DNA of 64,000 nt from Tilletia caries (Eukaryota > Basidiomycota > Exobasidiomycetes > Tilletiales > Tilletiaceae): the NCBI GenBank assembly GCA_032718865.1, contig JALUTQ010000030.1, positions 1,178,001 to 1,242,000 of the forward strand, given 5' to 3'. A model generated the notes under the pieces. The model had not been told where the DNA came from, made no database searches, and saw only the letters and a program-made list of their open reading frames with translations. A program made the translations under genes and the position numbers. Position 1 is the stretch's first letter; every line of letters starts with the position of its first letter. Below are positions 10,396 through 19,755 of the stretch, piece by piece.

Positions 10396-11343
10396 CAGAC
10401 TGGCCGAAAGGATCATCAAGGTGTGCGAGCAGGAAGCATCCGTACCGGAACCCAACACTCCCATCGACACCTCGGAGCAAACCTCCTGGCAAGTGGCAGC
10501 TAGATCTTTCCAAAATCAAGATCACAAATCCAGGCTGGACGGAAGGCATCCAGAAGGCAGCGCCGCTCATCGTCGAGAAGTTTGGTCCCGTAGGAACACG
10601 AACACCCTAACAAATTCCTGCTCTACAAGGAGGGCGACCACGTTGCGAAGCATCACGATAGGGAGACGGCACAAAGGAGGTCAGCTACAAGTTTTTAAGG
10701 ACAGCTCGAAGGATTCCGTCATTCACGACTTCGGCGTAGCAGCTGGCACGGCCAAATGCCGGTACAACTACGCTGTCCACTACTCCGACGCCGAGCATGC
10801 GGTCCAGCCCTTCACGGAAGGATATCGCCTCGCGCTTCTATACTCGGTCTGTTGGCCTGAAAAAGACACACAGTCCCCACAATGCCTCTCTCGCGAAATT
10901 CAGGCACCCATGCTCGACGTCCTTGCAGTCTTGCAGAGCTGGCCAATTTCATCCTTTCTTATGATGGTACGCAAGTTACGTCAACGCTCGCTCGCAATGC
11001 CCAGACCTCCATGATCCAAGCTCTTGCTAAGCTGGCCGATAACGTTCGCAACTTTCACTACTAATTTGAGCACTCGTACACGCCTAAAAGCATCAGCGAG
11101 CTCGGCGTCGGCTCCCTCAAAGGTCAAGATCGCGCCAGCGTTGCTAATCTGCGCAAGGCAAATGCCATCTTGCCTCCTCACCACCGTTTCAACTTCTACT
11201 TGGTGCACGGCAAACGCCAGGCATTGTACTACCACTACGGCCCAGAACCGAAATCGGATTCGGACGCGTCCGAAAGCGACTGGCAGAATGAATATCAGTT
11301 TAGCGATTGGAACGAGCGTAACGAGCGGCCTTGCAAGAAGTGA
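10396..11343 (+). pseudogene. Relative of the 2OG-oxygenase genes A/B/C, degenerate
   Basis: Segments in changing frames match gene A (14598-17915): RLAERIIKVCEQE, LDLSKIKITNPGWTEGIQKA, LLYKEGDHVAKHHDRE, HKGGQLQVFKDSS, YNYAVHYSDAEHAVQPFTEG, ALAKLADNVRNFHY, stop TAA at 11061, then FEHSYTPKSISELGVGSLKG and RFNFYLVHGKRQ. About 15 residues between the HxD motif and HKGGQ are deleted. It keeps His (EHAV, codon 10796-10798) at the position where the intact gene has Tyr. It lies on the opposite strand to genes A-C, so it is an old dispersed copy. Confidence 0.8.
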
Positions 11344-11450
11344 AGGTAAGGAGGAAGAAAATTTGCATCGCAAGGTGGACAACCACCACCCTTCCTCACT
11401 CTTCTCCCCTTCTGACTTGCGAGCCGACAATTTTTGACACAGACTTCATC

Positions 11451-12568
11451 ATGGCAGAGAACGGATTGACCGCTGAGCAGCTGGCCATTGCAATGGCCGC
11501 CGCTGCCGCCATGCGCGAGGCAGAGCGCAGAGCGAAGGGGCAATGAGGATGAGGAAGATAAGGTGTCCATTCCCAAGCTCAAACACAAAACAGAGCGCGG
11601 AGACTCGGCAGTTTGCCCGTGGCCTGGCGCTCCTTACTCCATTCCCAGAGAAGTTGTGGAGCCTTTCAAGCGCGGCAATCAGCCGCCTCTCATATGGCTG
11701 ACCGTGGACTGTGGAGGGCATTCTGGACGCCGGTTGCCGTCGCCAGCAGCTCACGTTTCCCTTGGACAAGAAAGGAAAAGAGGACATCAACGAGGCACTC
11801 GCGCGCGACGCGCGGCTTCCCCGCGCGGCTTTTTTTGGGGCGATGGGAGTGCTTGCGGCGCTGTTCCCCGTCTTTCGTAACGTGGACGATGTCGCGGAGG
11901 ACGAGCAGGACCCTGCGACACTCGTGGACGAGCTCAGCTTGGCGGTCGCAGCGCGCGCATGGGACGAGCACTGGGGACTCTGGCGCCAGTACGTGCGCAA
12001 CGTGCTTGCCAAGATCTGGGAACCGCGCCGGGACGGTGAACTGAACTTCAACGTCGGCAAAATTGACGTCAACATCTTGCGTCTGACGGAAGAGGCCGCC
12101 TCGGTCCCACAAGGCCGCGCCGACGATCACTCAAACGACGGCAAGACCCTCGTCACCTTCCTTCTTACGGCATCGCGAGAAGAGGCGGAGGCTGCGGCGA
12201 ACCAGTACGAGGCAGGCCTCAAAACCCTCCGCTTCGGAGCTTTCGGCCCCAGAGCTGCCCTGGTTTCGGAGTCTGCGACCCGATTGGGCGGCGATCCATC
12301 GGGACCCCCCTCGATGAAGCGCAAGAATCGCGAAGGACCCAGCTTCCTTCAGCCCTTTCGAGCAGCGCCATCATCCGGACCACCTCGCGGCGATGGCGCA
12401 GCAGTTCAGAGGACCTTTGTCTCAAGTGCCCCCGCGAGCGCAGCAGAGCGTACGCAGGACCGCTTCTGCACCGCCTGCCTCCGCCCAAACGCGGGCCATG
12501 ACATCACTTCCGTCCAGACCAAGCGGACATCATTCGCAGCTGTAGCAACCCCACGGTGGTCTGCTTGA
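11451..12568 (+). pseudogene. Retroelement gag-like protein, two frame breaks
   Basis: Reading starts MAENGLTAEQLAIAMAAAAA at 11451, breaks at the TGA 11543, resumes as NEDEEDKVSIPKLKHKTERG in the next frame, and breaks again near 11715. It then runs open to TGA 12566 (EGILDAGCRRQQ, AARAWDEHWGLWRQYVRN, LAKIWEPRRD). The C-terminus is Ser/Pro/Arg-rich and ends in RFCTACLRPNAGHD, a partial CxxC...H knuckle-like motif. A helical acidic body followed by a basic tail and a zinc-like motif is typical of fungal retroelement gag proteins. No polymerase follows, so the family is undecided. Confidence 0.45.
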
Positions 12569-13170
12569 GCGCGAGAGGATCCGGGTACCTGTGGTAGGCA
12601 AGTTGGTGCAACTTGACGAGGCTGGGCTTGATCAGGTTGTGGGTGCAACCGTCGTCCACAAGAGTGTACGCGAGCTTGCCGCCGATACGAATCATGAGCT
12701 TGAGTGGCAGCGCCATTGACTCGCCCCCGTCGACGGGCTTGATGGTTGAGCTGTCGATGAGGATGACTCCATGCGCCTCCGCCGTCCCGCCATCCTCATC
12801 ATCATCTTCGTCCAGAATGTAAGCGGGCTGGGAGTGATTCGAGCTCGCTTGCTGCCGACGCGGACAGTCAGTCTTCGTGTGTCCGGACTGAAAACAACCG
12901 AAGCACAAGTTGGACTTGAGATGATGAGAGAACTGCTCGGCGGTGAGCTTACCGCCTTTATTGTTCGTGGCGGCGGTGCGGAAACGCTTGCCGGCGGGAG
13001 CCGAGATAGACTCAACGTCGGAGGCATGAGTGAGTACCTGGGTGGCTGTCCCGCTGTCCAGACACGCGTCTTCTGGCCGTCTGCTGCCAGGCGCTCTCGT
13101 ACTGGAGCTGTCTGGGAAACCCGCTCCTCTCTGTTGTCTTGGATTTGACGGCGGCGTTGGTGGGACGCAT
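12504..13170 (-). pseudogene. Ty3/gypsy gag (CCHC knuckle) to protease fragment
   Basis: Minus-strand reading: APAGKRFRTAATNNKGGK, then CFGCFQSGHTKTDCPRR, a classic CX2CX4HX4C zinc knuckle of gag. An acidic linker follows, then LPLKLMIRIGGKLAYTLVDDGC THNLI, the aspartic-protease strand with VDDGC in place of the usual D-S/T-G-A. The reading ends at a stop at 12504 and shifts frame upstream of about 13030. It converges with the plus-strand gag-like ORF and slightly overlaps it, so two unrelated retroelement fragments were joined here. Not functional. Confidence 0.65.
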
Positions 13171-13400
13171 GCGACTTCCCGTAGCTTCCTGCCACGCTGG
13201 TCGGTCCTTGCATCAATTGAGGATCAAATTGCACGCCAGGAGGAGCCGGGCCTCTGGGTCCTCCTGCATCATGACTCCACGCTCTGGGAAGAACAATGGG
13301 AGTTAAACCCGCTGCCTTCATCCCTCACGCTTCTGATACCAAAGTCTATGTCTTCATGTCCCTTTCTATCATTTCTTCCGTCTCTCAATCCAGACTGTCG
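13171..13400. other. Unassigned spacer
   Basis: Nothing recognisable; probably the upstream flank of the minus-strand gag fragment. Confidence 0.3.
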
Positions 13401-14345
13401 CCTAGAATGTGTCTCACCTGGGAGGGATAGCAGCCAGATCCAGTCTCCGCCACGCCTGTGCGACACGCTACATCACCACCAATTTCTCGATTCCACATAC
13501 TTCACGTCTCACCAGAGCGTTGGGAGACTCTCTCAGTCTAATCCTCGAAGCTATACTCTCCTTGGCGCTTCGCCTCTTGCCCTTGGTCAGGATCTTTCTG
13601 GATGTTTCGAAGCAGGTTCACTTACATCAAGATTGCGATCTCGTTTCCTTGGTCCAGGAGCCGGCCCGCGCATCCCTTCCAGATGACTGTAAAAGACAGA
13701 CCGTCGTGAGATAAGCGATGATGTACGTATCGTATGATCTGCGTTCTGACCTTCCCTTGCGTCCGAAAATTGTACCTGCAGAGTGTGCTACGGCACGAAC
13801 CTGGACCTCTTCATCGGCCAAAGCTGCGGTAACCAAGCTCCTGACAACGGATCTAACATGTTTCTTTTCTTGGTCGAGGCAGAACTTGGAGGTAGCCATA
13901 TCGCCTCTCGCAAGAGTAAAGAGTGAGCTCAAGCAGGGTCTCTCCATTCGAAAGGTCTCGCTACCTTTTCCTCAACGACTGCTCCCGTCAGTATTCCTTG
14001 AATCGCGGGCTATTGCTACCTGGTTGATGCTGTGCTGATATAGCTCGACCAAGGGTAGCATTTCAAGCAGAGAGCGGAGATTCAAAGTACAAAAGGAGAA
14101 CCGAAGATGAAGGCGCTACGTACCGTCGTCTTCATCACCAGAGGAGATAGACAGACGAGAAAGAAAAGGAGACGAGCAGGGGATGCGGTTGTGAAGGGAC
14201 AGCGAGTTAAGCCAGTATCGCAGCGTGTTCAGAATAAATTTGTGCCAATCAGAGCGAACGTGACCCAGCATGAAGTCCACCAGATTGACCGTGGCCAGCG
14301 CTTTGTGACCTCGAGCTCAACGACAAAGACCGAAGGATGCAGGTG
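13400..14345 (-). pseudogene. Possible HEAT-repeat protein fragment (proteasome-activator-like), low certainty
   Basis: Two minus-strand stretches look like protein. About 14300-14100 reads GHKALATVNLVDFMLGHV RSDWHKFILNTLRYWLN. About 13905-13776 reads MATSKFCLDQEKKHVRSV VRSLVTAALADEEVQVRAVAHSA, ending at a donor-like GGTACAA, with a matching acceptor CTTTTACAG giving an 89-base intron (13687-13775). The DEEVQVR..A pattern is common in HEAT repeats, and the combination reminds me of the C-terminal region of Blm10/PA200. A further downstream join would need a 28-base intron, too short to be credible. I therefore treat it as a broken fragment of unproven identity. Confidence 0.3.
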
Positions 14346-14597
14346 TCGTGATGGCGTCGACCGAAACGTCCGACGCTATGCCGAGAAATTTTGGAAAGAA
14401 TTCGCCGTTTGCTACAGAGAGGATCATTAAGAGCAACGGCTAGTGAGTATGGACCTATGCACATCATTTGCATGATAGGAGCGGAAGCGGAGGAATAGGA
14501 TCGAACTGAAGGACTTACCCATGTCACTTCTTATTCCAGCCTCCGCCTCTTCGCAGGTCTACCCTCTTCGGATTGCGACAGAAGCTCCTGAAGAGAG

Positions 14598-17500
14598 TCA
14601 TCGCGTTTTGATGACCTTGCGTTTTGCCTCTATCTCCTTGAAGCATTTGGCGTCCTTTGTGATGAGCACGAAAGAATCCTGGCCGCGACCGTCCGGCTCA
14701 GCGGTGATGCTACAATTCTTGAAGGTGATTTCGGCCGCCCACTTCCGCGCTTCGGTGATGCTGCCGAAATTTCCAAAGCGAGTTGTCATTATAGAGCTCT
14801 CCACGAACGCGGCCAATGCATCATTCGAATCGATGCCGGTGATTGTAGGCGCGATGGAGTCCCACCTCTTTGTCTCCGCGTGAAGCCAGTGCAAAAGTAG
14901 TGGCTCCAGCACAGTGCGCTGGCGTTGAAAAGCCCGCAAATCCGTCTTGCATTCAGCCGTCAACGCCGTGCACGCTGCCGTCCCTTTTGAACTGGAGATC
15001 TCGATATACCGGTTCACCGATGCCTGGCACAGGCTGGGAGCCGGGAGATCGATTGCCAGGCGCCAGAGAGCGGCCTGGAAAGTCAAGTCGCTGAGCTCTT
15101 TGTGGGCAGGCCGTGTATGTACGCTTGCGCAGATGTCCACTATGGGACCCCACACAGTTTGCGGCAGGTTTGCGATACGGCACTTGGAAATGAACATGAT
15201 TGAGCGCTTCATGTCTGATCTCAAGGCACCGAAGACTTGAGATTTCGACGCTTTCCAAACCGTAGGAAATTTGCACGCCAACTGAATGAGGTCGGAAAAG
15301 TCTTCTTCGACGTCGTATTCCTTAGTCGCAACCGCTGCAATTCCCATCGGTGCCATCGTGATATAGCGTTTCAGCAGCTGGGCTACAGCATCAGCATACG
15401 GTCGACTGCCTTCCTTCTTGGCATCGAGCATCATCGCCACGTTCCACATGGCCTTCAGCAAGTCGGACTTTGCCACGTTCGGACCGTCAAAAACCTTTGA
15501 CGAATCCGACTCTTCAGAGCCTTCTGGTGATTCTGATAACTCGGAACAGTCATCATGAATGACAGGTCGACGTGGTGCTGGTGGCGACACAGCCTTCTTC
15601 TTTGGCGCCTCGCAAAACTTGAGGGCGATGTCGAGGAAAGGGTTCCACACAGCACGAGGAAGCGACCTCTCGTTGCACAGCTGAACAAAGACCAGCGCGC
15701 CCTCCACGTCGCCTTCGAAAGCATTGAGAACTGTGGGACTGATCATTTTCCAGGTTTTGGTCGATGTTGCCAGGCGCAGCAGGTCCTTGAAGCGCTCCGT
15801 GTTTTCTAGCTCGGTTTCCGCATACCCGCCTTGAGGAAAGTATGCAACATATGTGCGAGCCAAGTCCTCGAATGACTCTGACCGTTCGTTGACAAGCACA
15901 GCCGACCAGAGCTTTTGCTGCAGCGCCTCGTCTTCACAAAGATCTGGATCTGTCGTAGTGGCGACCGGCTGGCGGAAAAGTCCTAGGAACTGCTTGATGA
16001 GCTTGTCCATAGTCTCCGTCGGCAGAACAGTGGATTTCCTGACTTCCTCCATCAAGTCCAGGGTTGGAATGATGTTGCTTTCACCTTCGAAGGCACGAAC
16101 GATCTTCTCTCCGCAACATTCCCAGAGGCGAGCGTGCTTCGCTAGCTTGATGATGTCGATGAAGGGTGTTTTTGTGTCTGCGGCAGGTGTCATCCCGTAC
16201 ATGTCGGCAAGATACGACGGAGCAATGGATTTTGGGACGTGTGTTCCTTGTGGGTACAAGGTGAAGTAGAGCGGGAAAAGGTCGTACAGGCTTCGCTCCG
16301 AGTCGATGAACGTGTACAGTGCCTGGCCGAACTGGATTTCTTCGTCCTGTTTGAATTTGCCCTCTGCCTTCATTCTGAGGACGCGCTGTACAAACTTGCG
16401 CACTGCAGCTGTGCTAGCGCCGGTCGATAGCATAAGGCTGAAATGTATATGGATTCCAGCGAGCGCGAGCATCTTGTCTTCAGTGAGCTTGGTCGGCCAG
16501 GCGAGCAGAAGGAACTTCTCGCACGTGGTGTCTTTTGCGGGCCCAAAGTCGGAGATATAGCGTTCGAATGTTGACTCTCGACCTCTCCACCGCTGCAGTA
16601 GCGTCAACTCTTCAGGATTGAGAGCATCTGTATCATTGAGCTGAATGCGTGAAGCTGTCAGGTGTCGGCCTTCCAAGGAAATCATCGGCGTGAAGGTGTG
16701 ACTTGGCGCGTCGGTCGCTTGCCAGTCGCAGTCTTCCAGAGCTTGACCTTCGCCATGATACGAAACGTGACGCTGGCCGCGGACCAAATAGAAGTCGAAG
16801 CGCTGATGCGCGGGCAAAGTGGCGTTCACCGTGCAAAGATTAGCGAAGCGGGCGCGATCTTGACGCTTCAGCGCACTAGCGCCAAGTTTGGTGATGCTGT
16901 TAAGGGTGTAGGAGTATTTGAAGTAGTAGTGGAAGTCGCGGTTGGCATCGGCCAGCTCAGCAAGAGCTTTGAGCATGGGCGCCTGGCTGTCGCCAGAAAG
17001 GGATGGTGCTGGCTGCGTACTGTCTGCAGGCCAACAGACCGAGTATACCAGCGCGATCCGGTATCCTTCCGTGACGGGCTGGACTGCATACTCGACGTCG
17101 GCGTAGTGAATAGCGTAGTTGCACTGGTACTCGGCCGTGCCAGCTTCCGCGCCGAAGTTGTGGGTGATGGGATCCTCCGAGCTGTCCTTGAAGACTTGAA
17201 GTTGACCACCTTTGTGCGCGGAGGGAAGTTGGACGACCATCGTCGCGAACGAGCGGTCCTCCCTCTCCGTGTCGCGGTGCTTCGCATGGTGGCCGCCCTC
17301 CTTGTAGAGTAGGAGCTTGTGTAGGTGCAGGTTAATAGGCGTGCCAGTGACGCCGAACTTCTTGGCGATGAGTGGCAGTGTTTTATGGATGCCGGAGGTC
17401 CAGCCGGGGTTCTGGAGCTTGACCTTGGAGGAATCCAGCTGCCAGGAGCTGTGCATGGATGTGTCGACGATGGTATCGAGTTCTGGTTCGGATGGCGTCG

Positions 17501-17915
17501 GCTCGCATATCTTGACGATCTTATCCGCCTGTTGCTCGTCGATGAGTGGGAGCACGACTTTGCCAACACCTTCGATGAACAAACCGGGCGCAGCAGGAAG
17601 GAAGTCTGCGCTGCCTCCGAAGCTGAATTCGTCCGGCTCGCACTTCGTTGCAGCGAGTGCCTTCCCGAGATCGAAGAGAGGGCCTTCCTTCTCTGTTCCG
17701 CCAGACTCGTCGCGCCGTCCATCCCCATTCTCCACCTGGGCGCCGCCATTGCTCGTACCGATGCCTCGATCCAAAGTTCCGTCGTCTCTATTGCGTCCTT
17801 GCTCGATCTGGTTCTCAGCCATGTTTGCTGTACGTGTGGGTGTGATGTGCGGAGTCTTGATGGTCGATGCTGGCTCGCAAACAAGCACAATACAGAATTT
17901 GCGTCTGTAATGCAT
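14598..17915 (-). CDS. Gene A: large protein with N-terminal 2OG-Fe(II) oxygenase-like domain
   Basis: Uninterrupted ORF of 1105 codons, with ATG at 17915 or, more likely, the in-frame ATG at 17822 (MAENQIEQ, residue 32). Residues ~150-300 resemble the prolyl-4-hydroxylase-like 2OG-Fe(II) fold: WQLDSSKVKLQNPGWTSGI, LLLYKEGGHHAKHRDTE with an HxD pair (His213, Asp215), MVVQLPSAHKGGQLQVF, and YAVQPVTEGYRIALVYSV with Arg286 as the likely 2-oxoglutarate anchor. Ten residues before that Arg, where the second iron-binding His belongs, is Tyr276. Such enzymes hydroxylate proteins or nucleic acids; with the Tyr the activity is doubtful. The remaining ~800 residues are mostly helical, unknown, with no obvious motif. 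First of three tandem minus-strand paralogues; the only one free of frame breaks. Confidence 0.75.
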   Translation of the reverse strand: MHYRRKFCIVLVCEPASTIKTPHITPTRTANMAENQIEQGRNRDDGTLDRGIGTSNGGAQVENGDGRRDESGGTEKEGPLFDLGKALAATKCEPDEFSFGGSADFLPAAPGLFIEGVGKVVLPLIDEQQADKIVKICEPTPSEPELDTIVDTSMHSSWQLDSSKVKLQNPGWTSGIHKTLPLIAKKFGVTGTPINLHLHKLLLYKEGGHHAKHRDTEREDRSFATMVVQLPSAHKGGQLQVFKDSSEDPITHNFGAEAGTAEYQCNYAIHYADVEYAVQPVTEGYRIALVYSVCWPADSTQPAPSLSGDSQAPMLKALAELADANRDFHYYFKYSYTLNSITKLGASALKRQDRARFANLCTVNATLPAHQRFDFYLVRGQRHVSYHGEGQALEDCDWQATDAPSHTFTPMISLEGRHLTASRIQLNDTDALNPEELTLLQRWRGRESTFERYISDFGPAKDTTCEKFLLLAWPTKLTEDKMLALAGIHIHFSLMLSTGASTAAVRKFVQRVLRMKAEGKFKQDEEIQFGQALYTFIDSERSLYDLFPLYFTLYPQGTHVPKSIAPSYLADMYGMTPAADTKTPFIDIIKLAKHARLWECCGEKIVRAFEGESNIIPTLDLMEEVRKSTVLPTETMDKLIKQFLGLFRQPVATTTDPDLCEDEALQQKLWSAVLVNERSESFEDLARTYVAYFPQGGYAETELENTERFKDLLRLATSTKTWKMISPTVLNAFEGDVEGALVFVQLCNERSLPRAVWNPFLDIALKFCEAPKKKAVSPPAPRRPVIHDDCSELSESPEGSEESDSSKVFDGPNVAKSDLLKAMWNVAMMLDAKKEGSRPYADAVAQLLKRYITMAPMGIAAVATKEYDVEEDFSDLIQLACKFPTVWKASKSQVFGALRSDMKRSIMFISKCRIANLPQTVWGPIVDICASVHTRPAHKELSDLTFQAALWRLAIDLPAPSLCQASVNRYIEISSSKGTAACTALTAECKTDLRAFQRQRTVLEPLLLHWLHAETKRWDSIAPTITGIDSNDALAAFVESSIMTTRFGNFGSITEARKWAAEITFKNCSITAEPDGRGQDSFVLITKDAKCFKEIEAKRKVIKTR

Positions 17916-18590
17916 TTCGGAAGAAATCGGTCAGTCAGCCGTCGGAGTCGGACTGCACCGGAGCAGGATCACTCCAGCTCCGACCGTTTTCTCATTTCCT
18001 CGCTGTCGTCAAAGCTCTCGCCAGGCTACTTGTGCAAGACAGCTTCTTACAAGGCATGGATGTCCTACAGCATGCTCTCGGGCCCGGAGACTGATACGTG
18101 TTGCTGATTGCCTTCTCTCCCCGAGCTTGACCTTTCCCTTCTGCTCCTGATCCAGGTCATCTCCGGAAACGGCGGCTCAGTCGACATGCAACGATCGCGG
18201 TCCCCTTTCGCCACAAGTGCTCGATACCTTAATCGGCGTACCCACCCTTCCATTCAGTCGAGCTCTAGATGACGATTGGGTATGTATAAGCTGATTCTTT
18301 TTCCTCGCCCTGAAGCCTGCTCCTTGGAAAGCTGATTCTTTTTCCTCGTCCTGAAGCATGCTCCTTGGACATGCGTAGTGTGCCTCCGGCTCTCCGCAGG
18401 AACGAATGGTGTCATCGGTGCAGGCGGCGGCATCGAAATCCTCAACAACGCCTCTCTTTCGGAACATATCCGAGCACGACTGCAAAATAGGGTAGCGAGT
18501 AAGTCTCGCCAGTTACCTCTCGTTTGAGCGTTTATCTTTTTATCGCTTAGCCCTCACGCTTCACTCGCTCACTCTCAGCCTCCTTTCTTT
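17916..18590. other. Upstream region of gene A
   Basis: No complete gene. A plus-strand stretch (about 18400-18495) reads NGVIGAGGGIEILNNASLSE behind an acceptor-like CTCTCCGCAG and may be a further exon of the GCN1-like fragment, but I cannot tie it in. An imperfect repeat of AGCTGATTCTTTTTCCTCG occurs at about 18288 and 18330. The same region recurs at 23089-23763. Confidence 0.35.
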
Positions 18591-18639
18591 GTTTGTTAGA
18601 TCGTCAACGTTCATTTCCGCTTCTACTCTTTCACAAACA

Positions 18640-19503
18640 ACTAACGAAAATTCTGACACCTCCGAGCAGGCTAAGTAGCTGTCTTCCAATAAGCGGGGCC
18701 CGCCCTGTCGAAGAAGCGAGACACAAGGAACTCGACTCCGCCCTTGATGCAAGCTTGAAGGCCGTCACCAAGGACGAGATGGAGCAGCTTGTGGTCAGTA
18801 CCTTTTTCTTGCTGGTACTCCAAGGAAGCCCTGATCCGAAGAGCTGACACTGTCTCTTCTGTACGCTTCTTTAGATACTGCTGAGACGAGCAGTCCAGAA
18901 CGTTGGCACGCCCAGTCAGGGCCTACCCGACTTTTGCCTACCGAAGGGAGCCGGGCCTTTGTTCCCTGTCTTCCTCGCAGGCTTGATGGACGGTGAGTTT
19001 GCTGCCTGCTGGTTAGAACCGGCTTGCGTACGAAGCTACAGTCATCCGACCTGTGTCTCTTCACTCACCAGGCACTGCCAAACAACAAGGACAGAGTGCT
19101 CTGGGACTGTCCAAAGTCGTGCACCGGACTTCAGCAGACGCGATCAAGCCGTTCTTGACGACGATCGTTGGCGCTTCGGCTTGTGACTGTGGCGATTGTC
19201 ACACTCCACCTATCAAATCTGCCCACCGACGATACTGCCTTCCTTCCTGCTCAACAGCTGCAGAGGACGTTCCAGAAGGCGATGGTCAACCAATCAACGA
19301 CTCTGTACGGGCCTGAGCGGGCGTGGCTCTCGGAGTGCGGTCTAAGTACCATGCCCGAGCCGATCTTGTCATCACAGAGCCACTTTTTGACGCTCGTCGA
19401 AGAAGCTGACGAACGAGCGGAACGACTGGAGCACCTTGACTCCCAACGTTGCGCGGTGTTTACGAGAGGCCAAGTCGTTACTCAAGGGAACACACAGCAG
19501 TGA
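18640..19503 (+). pseudogene. GCN1-like HEAT-repeat fragment, copy 1
   Basis: GCN1 is the ribosome-bound HEAT-repeat activator of the eIF2alpha kinase GCN2. Exon to 18793 (EEARHKELDSALDASLKAVT), intron 18794-18874, exon 18875-18992 (ILLRRAVQNVGTPSQGLPDF, ending LFPVFLAGLMDG), intron 18993-19071, exon from 19072 (SALGLSKVVHRTSADAIKPF, then LTTIVG). Phases agree at both junctions. After TTIVG the frame slips by one near 19165 and continues as TLHLSNLPTDDTAFLPAQQLQRTF. The pair ADAIKPFLTTIVG and FLPxQLQRTF matches the conserved central HEAT region of GCN1. Only this slice is present, without a start or the rest of the >2600-residue protein. It shares the 5.17-kb duplication with genes A-C. Confidence 0.5.
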
Positions 19504-19755
19504 TCAGACGTCGAAAAGCTTCTGGTTAACTGAGTACATACTCAGACGGGGAATGCGGCAGCACCGAATTCTAAACATACTCTCAAGAACTTCTGTACAT
19601 TATGTTGCCGATGGACCTGCGGACCCGGCAGCATCAATCTACTTGTACTTTGCTTCAGACCTTCCCAAAAGGCACCAGAGTTTAAGAGCGAGTGAAAGTA
19701 GAAGAATTGCAAATCTATTGGGAAGCCTTTAATCGTTGAAGCCATCTCGTCCACA

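Noticed and set aside
13598..13625. A 28-base intron joining two minus-strand HEAT-like readings
   Set aside because: Too short for a fungal spliceosomal intron; the fragment is kept only as a low-confidence pseudogene.
16662..18107. Plus-strand open frames opposite gene A (216 and 260 codons)
   Set aside because: Antisense shadows of a clear 1105-codon minus-strand gene; repeated at 22038-23280 for the same reason.
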